A DNA stretch of 64,000 nucleotides from Saccharina japonica (taxonomy: Eukaryota; Sar; Phaeophyceae; Laminariales; Laminariaceae). This document shows, piece after piece, positions 21,492 to 32,515 of the stretch. A program made the position numbers and the translations under genes. The notes under the pieces are model-generated. The model made no database searches and was not told where the DNA came from. It saw only the letters and a program-made list of their open reading frames with translations. Numbering within the stretch: position 1 is the first letter of the stretch; each line of letters starts with the position of its first letter. The DNA lies in assembly GCA_008828725.1 (NCBI GenBank), contig MEHQ01002967.1, positions 1 to 64,000 of the forward strand. Reading direction: 5' to 3'.

Positions 21492-22643
21492 TCCACTCTG
21501 GGCGTAAATACAAGGATATATTTGTCTTCATATTAATGTAGAAATGGTCCTTATGTTTTCGCCCGGAGTGGTACTGTACAAACCGAGACGGGAGACAGAA
21601 ATCACAGCAGTATGTAGTAGAGGAGTAAGCTGCAATGGCAAGCCTAATCCTGGTCGTCTGGTACTACAGCAGTAGTACAGGTACCCGCGAGTACTCAGTC
21701 CGTTCAGCTCCTACTGTACGAGTAGTACTGCTGTAGTACTCCAGCGACTCCCCTAAAACACGTCACTGGGACCGGGTTTGCATTGAAACTCCCATCTAAC
21801 AGTACTGCTGCACGTGTCACGTGTGGTCGTATACATACATGTATAAAATTAATAGAAGGCTGAAGCTCCCAGAGCGCTCGACAGCTTTTCTTAGACGTAG
21901 ATTTGAGCCTTTTTCGCGCTATCTCGCGATAAGGTCCACCGGGCGACACGCAACTCCCTCATCGAGCTCGACGATCCCTGCTCTGGTTACTCAGCAAAGG
22001 GCGGCCTCGGTCTTGCCCTACACGAGGCCCACCGGGGTACGTTTTTTTGAGGATTTGTTGTCTATTTGTCACAGGCTCGCCATACGAATGCACGTTATTG
22101 TTTTTTCTGACAGTCCCGTGCGGGATGATTATCTATTTTAGGCCTTACGAGACCCCAAAATTATTTACCGCATGCGCTCCTCAGGAGCGTGTCGGGAGAA
22201 TTTAACAGTTAACGTGCCCGTCGGCCTGGATATAGTACCGGGCAGGGCCTCGCGTGCACTCGCGGCCGTGGACATGCGGGGCGGAGGACGCTGCAGCAAC
22301 GTTCACCTAGAATATGGTGATGGAGAGCGCACATACAAAACACACACGCTTTTTTGTTTTTTACGCGCAGCTACATGCATAATCAAGTATTCCGTTTTTT
22401 TTATGTCGACGACCAATCCGGATTTTTATAAGACCACGTGCTACCACTATTGCTGATATACACGTACGTACGTACGCACGCACGTATGGTGCCAGTAGTC
22501 CCAGCCCCACAACAGAAACAAACCTGTGTATCATGGGTTCATACGTGCGTGGTACACCAGTGTGATACTACTGATGTTTGTTAATTATGTTCGTATGCGA
22601 GCGATGGACACTCCAACTTTCCCAATAATATTACGGTGATGGT
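21492..22643. other. No gene recognised
   Basis: Frames around 21821-22141 and 22172-22456 carry no recognisable domain. A GTAC simple repeat is at 22462-22482. This is the flank into which the Gypsy element inserted. Confidence 0.4.
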
Positions 22644-22647
22644 CAAG

Positions 22648-23120
22648 TGTTGCGGCGGAATGACATACGTAACGTAACATATGTACGTAGCGGAATGCTT
22701 CCTAGATCTGTGCAACTCCCTGTCAGTTCAAAGGAAGCACCGCCCTCGTCAGTCAAAACAAGCCCGAAACCACACAAAGCCATGAGGGAAAAACGGAAGA
22801 GAACTTGAACGTGAATGAGCTTGAGTGACTGCGAAGCGAGACTGAGTACTGTGATCGTTACAGTAAGGCATTGTCGAAGGTTTCATACGGAGATCTATTG
22901 TATAGCGCTAGCTCTTGGAGGAGGACTGCGAGGAGACTGGAGTTCGCAGGCAGCTGATGTAAAGACTGGCATTCGCAGGCAGCTGTTGGGACACGAGACG
23001 GAGGAACCAACCTGAAAGCATACTCACGGAAGAAAACGAACAAGAAGTGGTAAGAGACTGGGGACAGGGGATTGAAGACATGAGTGCGTGCGTCTGTAAT
23101 GGCTTTTAACCTTCGTTACA
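22648..23120 (+). repeat. Gypsy 5-prime LTR (473 bp)
   Basis: Begins tgttgcggcggaatgacata and ends ccttcgttaca. Same length as the right LTR. Immediately after it stands tggggcttcagc; the initial TGG is what a primer-binding site complementary to a tRNA CCA end would show, but the tRNA is not identified. Confidence 0.92.
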
Positions 23121-25903
23121 TGGGGCTTCAGCTGGGATAGCTAGGATTCCCGTGGGGCCGTGTACATATTGACTCAAATGTACAGGTACAGCAGCCATGT
23201 AGAAATACAGCAGCAGGCCATCTTTTTTATTCAAGCTCATAAAATAACGTAAATAAACTAGGCAGTCTAAACATAACTGATTTTATGGGATTGTTTACAG
23301 GTTGATCCTCTCGTTAGACTCACAGGTAGGAATACAGCAGCAATCTAGACCATAGTTGCTTCTTGCTTCAAGTAGAGCGCCCGACAGGTTTTCTGGTCTT
23401 TAGATTATCTCCCTTCTTGTGCTCCTGCAGGCTCTATTTTTGTCGCTCTGCACTCTTCATGCAGGCATCGTACTCTATCTACTTGTACCTGAGCAATGCT
23501 GCATATAGCTGCTGTAAATGTAACTGCCTCTGCTTGGGGGTGTCGTAAAGGTTACTGCCTTTACTTGGAGTAGTCGCTCTATCGCTCTTACAAACAATCC
23601 CTCGTCATCCATGGGCAGGTGTTCGATAAGGGGTACTGCTGTACGTACATACTCGTAATCGTACGTATGTGGAACAGCCTATCGCTCGTAGATAGAGAGA
23701 GCTAGATGTGATATACACACTGTACATACTCGTACGTACTCGCAGATCTGGACATGCATATGGTTTTATGGGGTATTCGAGGTTTTATTATGACAGGTTA
23801 TCACAGATGTCACGAACCGCATGCGCTTCAAGAAAGCCCCCAATAATAAACGGCAATTTAGTAGGTTTCCAAGTCTTGCGGAGGTTTTCTTGATACGGGT
23901 TACGGGGTTGCTCGAGTTTTCGAGTTTTGATTTTCGTCTGCTACGAGGCCACTGCGAGCGCTACAGTTTGAACCTCGGCATGAAACTAGGCTCATTCGAA
24001 CGATCTTGTGTAGAGCTATCGATGGTGTTGAAATTACCTCAATGCGTAAAAGCATGTAGGATATATGTATCATGATTCGTACGTTCCTATCTCGTTGCGA
24101 CAATAACAACACCAACACGCTGCAGCAACAACACAGCAACAACAGCCTGCCGTTGTACTCGTACGAGTCCCAACAAGCTCATATGCGTATGCATGCTCGC
24201 TGTTGAGGTGGCGAGGTGTGGCTCGGCCGGTGTTGTGTTATGTTTTGGCTATTTTTGCTGGTAACCGCTTCTGCTTGCTGCTTGCTGTACGTCGCTGCTG
24301 TAAGTTCGACCGATTAAATGATGAAGTCAAATTTATAGTGTCACAATTATTGACGGGTAGGTGCTATGATACGTCTACGTCACGTTTTTTTCAGGCACCA
24401 ACATTTTGTTTCTTGGAAAGGTGTACATGCATCCCTGCCTCTGCTATAGTAAGCGTTGTCTACTGTCAAGCTGGGGGGGTGTCTGTTTATGTCTGTTTAT
24501 GTCTAACCGTTAAGCCAGTAACATGTGTAAAATATAGTACTATTATTATTTCGGTTTACTGCTGTATACCGTCAAAATAGTACACGTTTGTGAGCATAGA
24601 GTATTAGATTACACATCATTTACTCATACATGTAACTGTAAATAAGGTCAAAATAGAGCACGTTTATAAGTATAGAGTATTGTATGTATATGTTATTATT
24701 GGGGATACTTGTTTATTGTACCTTGTATAGTGTGAGAGATCGATTGATTGATTTGATTGGGAATTAAATTGAGTCAATGCGGAATAATCGATTGGCTGGG
24801 AGGATTAACAATTACTGTACAGGTTCTGTGGTCGCGTTTTGATTTGTCCGACTTCGTTTAAGTACTTGTTGCGTGATAAATCACTACAGGAATGTGCCTA
24901 CGTTCATCATACAGGTTGAAAATGAGTTCGGGTTTGTTGGTTGATCTACACTTGTTGCATACTATGAGACGATCACAAGACAAGGGCTTTTTGCAGGCAG
25001 TTTGGCTTTTTGCAGGAAATTTGGTTTTAGCCTTTGTGATGGTGATTTTCTTCGCAGCTTCTACAGGCTCTGCAAGGTCGTTCTCATAGGTGTTTCAGGG
25101 GTAGTGATACTGCAAACTGGTTCTACTTTTCAATTCTGCATGGGGAATGTAAGCCTTTCTATAGCTGCTCTTTGTCCTGCTGAGAACTTACCGGGGCCGG
25201 AAGCATGGTTTAGAGATATTATCATAGGGAGTCGGGAACGGGGGAAGCTCGATAACAGTACGTTGGAATTTTGAGGATTGTAGAGAATGCATTAATATTA
25301 ATCAATGGGAACAAAATACTATGTCAGGTGTCAGTGGAGCTATACACGTCATGGGAGTTACTGCATACAGCGGAGCTACATACATTTGGGGAGCTACTAT
25401 ACAAATACTTTCAAGGCTGCATAGGAATTTACTACTAATAGTTATGCATGAATATATGTAGACCCTGAAACCTTTATCGAGTGTTACTCTATGAATGGAT
25501 GTTTATTCCTACTGTAGATATATGTTTACAAAATGATAAATTCTGCTGTTCCAACTTCGTTGAGATAATGTGTAAAGGGTGTACAACAATGACGGATATA
25601 GCTAATGCCTGCAATTTGACTGATGTGACTTAGATACCTAGGGGATTCCATACGTTACTCTGTAAGTGAAGACTCGAGCTGTCGAAGGGTTGCATATATA
25701 TATGATGATAAGTGGACAACTTTCAATAAACCAGGAAGGTAGGTATACATGTACTCGAAACCTTTTCCCACCCACTTTGTCCCGAGCCACTGTTTGTGAC
25801 CATTTGATGGAGACAACCCGGTGTTACTAGACTCCATCGATCCCCTGGACTCCACTCGTCTCCCTGGACTACATCATTGGACAACATCTTCGCCTTGTAC
25901 GAC
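23121..25903 (+). other. Gypsy leader without recognisable gag
   Basis: Nearly 2.8 kb between the LTR and the first coding similarity. It is AT-rich, with frames shorter than 130 codons and no zinc knuckle or gag core that I can see. It may be a long untranslated leader, a replaced gag region, or hold a nested insertion; no LTR or TIR pair was found in it. Confidence 0.5.
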
Positions 25904-26045
25904 GCAGCTTCGTCGAGTACATCGTGTACCACGCAGCTTCATCAAGTCCGTCGCATACAGCACAGCTTCATTCGTCGGGTACAACACAGCGTCGTCGAGT
26001 CCGTCGTGTACTACACAGCTTCGTCGAGTTCATCTTGCTCTACAC
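25904..26045 (+). repeat. 29-bp minisatellite upstream of the protease
   Basis: Five units based on cagcttcgtcgagt followed by a variable half, with spacings 29, 29, 24, 29 and 29. Because 29 is not a multiple of three, the unit is read in successive frames, giving the Ser-rich and His/Arg-rich low-complexity frames seen here. Confidence 0.75.
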
Positions 26046-26337
26046 GACAGCAAAGCGAGAGGTTTCGTCAAAGAGAAACGGGCGGTGTCCCGGGGAGGGG
26101 GGGAAGAGTGATGGAAGGGAAGAACATAACAGGGTCACCAAACGGCCATGGCGGGAAGAGGGCTACCGTCGCCCTTTGGAGTCGGAGGACGATGGGGTCC
26201 ACAGGTAGCCTCAAGGGGAGCACAACGCATGGTCGACCACCTAGTCAAGGAAATGGGGGTAGAAGGACGGAAGAGCGCTTACGAGTCGGTGCTGCACCGG
26301 GAGCGGTGAGGAGGCTCTCGAACACCCCGGCTGACGA

Positions 26338-27204
26338 CTTCCGATTGCGGTGCTGGTAGATACTGGGGCAGGTGGAGGAAACTACGTGTCACGGCAGTTC
26401 ATCGAGCCCATTCAGGAACGTGATGGTTGGGGCAAGCCGTTGGTGAACCCAGCAGGAAAGGGCCTACTCAGCGCAGCAAACCCAAAGAACAGCGCCGTAC
26501 CCCCAATGGAAGTGGTAGGCTCGTGTTTGCTACCGCTGGTCTTTGCACCGGTCGACCAGATATTCCGTGTGAATTTCCGGGTGGTGAAAGGACTTCTGTA
26601 CGCGATGGTGCATGGAGCCGCGTTCCCGACGGATCATCGAAGTATCATCAGTTTCGATGGTGAGGAAGGTTTCCGGCCGACACCATCCTCATCGTGGGTA
26701 CTATTCGCCCCGAAGGAGGTCGGAGGGGCCGCAACAGGAGCGATGTATGCCGAGTGGGACCCCTATTGCGCGGTGAAACCATCGACAGACGAACAAGAAC
26801 CGGAACAGTTGGAGGAACCGAAGATTTCGACGGGGATTATGAAGTTAGGAAGCTCTGCATGGGAGGACGAAGGCACTCTGCACTGGAAACTACGCATTGC
26901 GAAAGACGTAGAGGTTCAGGGAGGTACCAGTATCCAGGTAGACGCTTTTGTCAAAGGACCTCAACCTCAAGTACAGCGGCTCGTAGTTGTAGAGCCAACT
27001 ATCCGCTATGATATTAAGCTAGGAGTGGATCTAGGAGTACCAAGGGGGGCACAGTGGTGGTTCCCGGGTATACCGCTCCAATGCAAGTTGTCGAATGTTA
27101 CCCAGGATAACGTGAAGATCCAGGGGGGCATGGTGGTTGTGACGGTTTACGCTGTCAACAATTACGATCGGGAACGCATGAAGTCACTCATGAACCCGGT
27201 GTCG
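26338..27204 (+). pseudogene. Gypsy aspartic protease region
   Basis: The frame opens after TGA at 26332 and shows the retropepsin signature VLVDTGAGGGNYVS (D-T-G at 26359-26367), then FRVNFRVVKGLLYAMVHGA and GVDLGV-like text. It remains in the same frame as RT but is cut by TAG at 27205-27207. A possible gag C-terminus (MVDHLVKEMGVEGRK) precedes it in another frame at about 26230-26275. Confidence 0.8.
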
Positions 27205-27207
27205 TAG

Positions 27208-28884
27208 GAACCGACAGGCCCGAAACAGGATGAGGTGATCAAGGACAAAAACAAGGGGAGACCACCCGAGCAACTCGACAAAGGTGGTGAAATCGCAGAC
27301 ACTTCGAGCGAAATCCCCACGGTGGACCTGGGGGAGGCCAACTTCGGACAGCTCAGTCCAAGTGAAAAGGACATACTGAAGGGCATTCTCAACGAGTACA
27401 TCGATGTATTCGCGGTCAACCCCAAGAGGGTACCAGCATGCAAGGAAGTGCCAGTGCGACTGGAGCTCAAATATGCCAACGTCAAACCATACGTGGCCCC
27501 CATTCGACACTACAGCCCGGAACAGCGCGAGATGATTCAGACTGAGGTGGCGAAACTCCTGAAGAATGGGTCCATTCGGGAATCAACTTCCGAGTGGGCT
27601 GCCAATTGTTCGACGGTTCGCAAGAAAGACGGGATAGTACGGGTTGTGCAGGATTTTCGAGGTGTCCATGCGCTTCTCAAGTCACAGAGTGGTGGACTCG
27701 GGGACCTGCAGCACATTATGGATGATATGGAAGGGTCGAAGTATTTCTCCAGCATCGATTTGGCTTCAGGATTCCTGCAGTTCGAGATCCATGAGGACGA
27801 TCGACACCTGACGGCGTTTCGAGATGCTGACGGGAATCTGTACGAGTACGTTCGCTGCGGCCTCGGGTTGAAGACAGTGCCATCCGCGTTTGCCAACTAC
27901 GTGGGAGGGCGACTGTTGCCAGTCAAGGATAAAGGAATCAATAACTGGTTGGACGACATCGCCATCCCGTCGAAAACCCTTGAAACTCAATGGGGGCTGC
28001 TTCGAGAAACGCTCGAGTGTCTACGGCAAGGACGTCTAACCGTTAATCTCCAGAAATCGCATTTCTGTCAGTCGGTCATGGAGTTCGTCGACATGATCGT
28101 GGATAGGCTTGGTACTAGGCCGGCCCCGAGAAAGATTGATGCTATCACGCAGCTGTCAAGGCCGAACACGGTGGAGGAAGTGCGGGTGCTGCTGGGCATG
28201 ACAAGGTACTTACACCAATTCGTACCCCATTATAGCACAGTGGTGGCGCCCATTTCCGACTTGCTGAAAGACCCAAGGTTCAGGACCAAGAGAGTGAAGA
28301 GAAAGAAAGTGCCGTGGGGAGAAGAGCAGAACAAGGTTTTTAATGCGCTTATCGAGGCTTTGTCGTCACCTCCAATTCTAGCCCTGCCGGTGTGGACAGA
28401 GTCTTTCTAGCTGTACACCGATGCCAGTGAGATGAGAGCAGGAGCGGTGCTAACGCAATGCATTGAAGGGGTGGAGAAGGTGATCGCTTACGGCAGAAAA
28501 ATATGGTTGAGAGGGGACTCCAAATGGTCAGCAACAGACCGTGAATGCATGGCGGTCATGTGGGCGGTGAACAAGTTCCAACCCTATCTTTGGGGGCGGC
28601 TGTTCACGCTCATCACGTACTGTTCGGCGTTGATTTGGCTCTTCCAAATCCAATCCCTCACACCTAAATACCACCGCTGGGCTCTGAGGTTGATGGAGCA
28701 CGACATGATCTTGAAGTGGAGGCCGGGAACACAACATCAGATCCCGGACGCCATGTCACGGTTACCGAACAAGAGCAATGTGATCGAGGATTTCAACGAC
28801 TCGTTTTCAGGAGACGAGTCGTTGCCAAACGTTTACAAAGGGCCACGGGGGCCAGTGCTCGACGGCGTACACACGAAACCTTAG
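27208..28884 (+). pseudogene. Gypsy reverse transcriptase and RNase H
   Basis: RT motifs appear in order: IRESTSEWAANCSTVRKKDG, RVVQDFRGVHALL, YFSSIDLASGFLQFEI, TAFRDADGNLYEYVRCGLGL, then the catalytic box WLDD (27946-27957), VNLQKSHFC and FLG-like VLLGMTRYLHQFVPHYS. RNase H follows (LYTDAS, then SATDRECMAVMWAVNKFQPY, and ILKWRPGTQHQIPDAMSRLP). One amber TAG at 28408-28410 separates RT from RNase H in the same frame. The catalytic box has Trp where Ty3/Gypsy RTs normally have Tyr or Phe; the two Asp are intact. Confidence 0.92.
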
Positions 28885-29006
28885 GAGTGGGAGATGTGGG
28901 CAAAAATAGTACTCAAAGTCCTGTAGTGCTGACAGCCGTCGCATTCACACCCGCAGACCCACCGGAGACAGACACTCAACAGGCCGAGCTTGTTATTGCA
29001 CCGTAG

Positions 29007-29957
29007 CTTCCAGTGGTGGTCATGCTCGACTGTGGGGGGGGGGGGCAGCATCCTTGCATCAGAGGGATTGCTTACGGTCAGAGGAGCGGTAGACCAGGAC
29101 TGGACAGCACTGGAATGCATCAGAGCAAACGGACTGGACAACGGTGCGGGGCTACTTAGGGTGACAACAGGGTCGCAAGAGTGCCTAAGCATGTTGAGAG
29201 AGGTGAAGCTAGACGTGGTGGTCGGTGACACCTGCAGGAGGTTTGAAGGGGTACGAGAAAAGGAGTATCCGGCGCGAGTAGCTTAGTCCAAGCTGCCATC
29301 GCCTCAGACGCGCGAGTTTTTATACTCGAATGTTTGAGCAACCTTCTGCGAACGACGGACTGGAACGACGAGATTCCCCCTGCTTTGGAACGAGAGTCAT
29401 ACATCGTGGACAAGGTGGAGATATCGGCGAGCTAAGTAGGGATTCCGTGGAGGAGGAAACGGACATTCGTGGTAGGAATCAAGGGAGGCCTTGCCACGAA
29501 GGGGAAGTTAGCCGTTTGGAAGCGGAGGTTGGAGAAGGTAAAGCAACCAGTTCAGGAATTGGGGGAATTTCTGGGACGAAGAGGCGCATACTTCCTGAAG
29601 AGAGGTATCGGAGAGCGAGCTATTCATTCGTTCAACGAACCCATCATCTCTTTGAACCTTGTTCACATCATGGGGGAAAAGCCAACCGAAGGGTATGTCG
29701 CACACCCAGTGGATGCGGCACGCCTTGAAGAAGCTGAGGAGATGCACTTCAACGACTACGCCAAAATCACCACAGGACAGGAACACTATGTAATCCCGCA
29801 GACGGTCAGTCAAAGCGCAGCGGCGAACGTCCTCGTAGATTTCACGTCTCCTCCAATGCTACGAGCAGTGTTAGTTGAACTAGCTGTTCAAGCCGTACTG
29901 GGAAAACCGGTGCCAGAGGTCGTGGAACTGGAAGGATTGGCGTGCATGGTGCTTTAA
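29007..29957 (+). pseudogene. C5-cytosine DNA methyltransferase domain inside the Gypsy pol
   Basis: Motifs in order: motif I-like VVVMLDCGGGG in frame 0 before a 12-G run, continuing in frame 1 as GSILASEGL, TVRGAVDQDWTALECIRANG (the acidic motif II and RAN of motif III), then LDVVVGDTCRRFEG in the place of motif IV (GGPPCQGFS-like, Cys kept, PP replaced by DT). Frame 0 resumes with VFILECLSNLL (motif VI, the Glu of ENV kept), YIVDKVEISAS, a TAA at 29433, VGIPWRRKRTFVVGIKGG (motif VIII), DAARLEEAEEMHFNDY (motif IX) and ANVLVDFTSPPMLRAVL (motif X). Length, about 310 codons, suits a compact methyltransferase. It lies between RNase H and integrase. It would methylate cytosine in DNA if intact; here two frame changes and a stop break it. 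Confidence 0.82.
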
Positions 29958-30340
29958 TATTATCTCGCAGCAGCAGTAGTCTTTGGGATGACGAGAGCGG
30001 TCACGAGATCGCAGGCGAATGGCGAACGCCACTTCCCAGGAACCGGAGGTTGTCTGGGAGGCAGAACCGCCGTTACCTGAGGAGGAGGAGATGGAGAATG
30101 CACCGGGGCAGGCAATTACTACTACTGAGCTACCAGTGGAAGTTGATCGCCCACGCAAACGCAGAGGACAGAGAGAGCCCATCCCGAAACCGAAACGACA
30201 ACGAGATCCTTTGGAGGAATCACCGAAGGACACAAGCACCCGTTCAAGCGGATCAGGGAAAGAGGCCAAGGGGTCCCAGCGGTCGGAGCCGTCCATGCTG
30301 GAACAAAGTGACAGGTATCCTCCAGGATACGCCACAACTG
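29958..30340 (+). pseudogene. Gypsy charged linker before integrase
   Basis: Frame 0 gives MTRAVTRSQANGERH, the kind of text that precedes integrase in many Gypsy polyproteins. Frame 1 then gives an acidic then basic linker (LPEEEEMENAPGQ, then RPRKRRGQREPIPKPKRQR). The latter basic run could be a nuclear localisation signal. Frame moves 0 to 1 to 2 across this part show indels. Confidence 0.6.
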
Positions 30341-31234
30341 ATGCAAAGGCAGTGCGAAGATATGGTACTTGGCAGGATTCGGAAAGAACTCCAGGAAGTG
30401 GGAAACCGAGGAGCAGGCGGTGGCGAATATGTGATGGACGACAATGACCTCTTGTGCGTAGCACCTCTAGGAAAGGTTCCACGGCTTGCAGTTCCCCAAT
30501 CTCTCGTTCCAGGGATTATGTCGCTGGCACACAGCACCTATGGGCATTCAGGGACGGCGAGAACTACAGCCTTGACTAGTCGTCGGTATTGCTGGCCCAC
30601 CCTCATCAGGGACGTGAGAGACTACGTCCTCTCGTGTGGGTGCAGACGTCGCAAGCGATCAGCGAGTCAACGGGTTGCGATGCTACCGGCAAGATTTCTG
30701 CGACCCGGGGAGGTACTCGAAGTCGACATCCAGGACATGGGGGTGAAGTCGGACGCAGGCAACAAAGTTCTACTGGTGGCAGTCGACAAAGCCAGGAAGT
30801 GTTTGTTCGCCTTCCCGCCCCCCACGAAAGAAGAACTCGGAGTAGCGAAGAAACTGCTTGAAGTGATGCTTACGTTTGGGCTACCGCTGTATGTTCGCAG
30901 TGATCCGGGATCTGAGTTCACGGCAGAGGTGATGCAACACTTATGCAAGCCGTTGAACGTGACCATCGCCTATGGGCCTGCCGACCATCCTCGTGCGCAG
31001 GGGACAGTGGAGCAAATGGGGGGGTGGCTCCACGAAGCACTATGAGAACTGTGCAAGACCTGGTCTCGCAGATGGGACGAGTACGTACAGCCGGCACTGT
31101 GGATCCATCGTACCACGCCGGACCTGCGCTTACCCGGGAAGCCAACTCCCTTCCGTCTTTTCTTCGGTCGTGATGCGCGCACGCAACTTGATGCTACGCA
31201 CCCCGAGATCGATAGTGGTGATTTCAGCGGCGGG
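30341..31234 (+). pseudogene. Gypsy integrase
   Basis: The H2C2 zinc-binding part reads AHSTYGHSGTARTTAL then YVLSCGCRRRKRS. The catalytic triad is D (30725, in VLEVDIQDMG), D (30902, in YVRSDPGSEF) and E (31010, in RAQGTVEQMGG), with exactly 35 residues between the second D and the E, as in the D,D35E family. A TGA at 31043-31045 interrupts the frame soon after the Glu; the frame continues with WIHRTTPDLRLPGKPTPF, the usual C-terminal integrase text. Confidence 0.92.
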
Positions 31235-32143
31235 ATGCACAGTTACGTGGCCGACAAACGTCAAGCGTACAAGGAGGTACGGGATATACGGGAGGCTCTA
31301 TTGAAAAGACATGATGACAGGCAGAAAACTCGTGAGAGTCGGAATGCTGAAATCGGTCGGACCTCGGTAGGAACCCGTGTTGTTGTCGAAGACGAGGTGC
31401 TGGTGAAGGAGGCGGAGTCTGTGATGGCAAGGGAGGTGATACATCGTAAACTAGCCCACGAGCACTGGACCGGACCTTGGGAGGTGACTGAAGTTGTCTT
31501 ACCAGGACTCAGCTACATCGTCACGATGAATGGGAAAGGGATTCGCCGACGGAGGGCGTCAGCAGCGAACATCAAGATGTTCCACTTAAGTCCGGACAAC
31601 CTCCGTCACGACTTCGAGGACAAGTTTGCTCACCTGGCATGGGGAGTTGACTTCGGACTTGCGGAGCCGTCGATTGTAGCGTCGCCTATGTATATCTTAA
31701 TAGACACAGAGGCTGTGATGGGTCAGGGCAACGCTTGGAAGTGGCGATACAAGGGACGATTCGTGGATGGCACGGAGTCGCAGTGGCTGTCCGAAGAGGA
31801 GGCGCGAGACTGTTTCACCCCCTTACAGCTGGGCGTTTTCCATGCACTGTGGGAAACGTATCACGGAGCGGAGTGCCGGGCAAGGCAGACTTCGATGCTA
31901 ACGCGGAAGGAAAGAGATGGGATCGACCGTGAACACGCGTTGAAACAACACTCCGTGGGGACCTTGATCTGGAGGGAATTCGCGGACGCTGAACGAAACT
32001 AAAAGCGTCACCTTTCAAAGATCTTCGACTACAAGTCACCGTACTGGCGGGTTCGGTACGCAGACGGAGATTTTGAGGGACTTAACGAACGTGAGATCAT
32101 GAAAGCTAGGAAAACCGGAAATTCGCAATCCGGTTCCCCGTAA
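31235..32143 (+). pseudogene. Gypsy integrase C-terminal region with chromo-like and Tudor-like motifs
   Basis: After integrase come HEHWTGPWEVTEVV and SYIVTMNGKG, the small SH3-like fold region found near the end of Gypsy integrases. Next is WKWRYKGRFVDGTESQWLSE, which weakly resembles a chromodomain core. After a TAA at 32000-32002 the same frame reads IFDYKSPYWRVRYADGDFEG then LNEREI (32021-32095), a pattern (W/Y-x-V-x-Y-x-D-G-D-x-E-x-L) shared with Tudor-like chromatin-reader domains. Such readers may steer integration; that role is inferred. Confidence 0.65.
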
Positions 32144-32508
32144 ACTCGAGGAACGTGAAGTGGAGTTCGATGGAAAACGGGAGAAGACGTTAGCCGAAGA
32201 TCGACTAGCGAGCAGGATCAAGACCTCGGCCTACCCGGGTTAACGGGAAAAGCCGGGAAGTGGTGGATAAGAGGCTTTCAGCTGGTGTGCCTGATGAGAA
32301 ATATTGGCAAGTCCAGCAGTACAGATCTAGGACCTAATGCGGAAAAGCACGAGGCCCGACCGGGGTGACGCCTTTCCATGAAAAAGGTAGACGCCACTCA
32401 TTCGAGCCTTACGGCAATCTAAACACGACTAAGTGTGGGAAAAGGCACTCACTCTTACTCCAGTGTGTCCGCAGCCCGGTTAGCACGGTATTCTTAGGAA
32501 ACCGTGCT

Positions 32509-32515
32509 GGGGGGG
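32509..32515 (+). promoter_or_regulatory. Gypsy polypurine tract (G7)
   Basis: Seven G directly abut the TG of the right LTR. The position is exactly that expected for the plus-strand primer. Confidence 0.65.

Noticed and set aside
23121-23165. tRNA gene just after the Gypsy LTR (tcagctgggatagc resembles a D-arm)
   Set aside because: No anticodon arm, T-arm or acceptor pairing could be completed; the TGG start is better explained as a primer-binding site.
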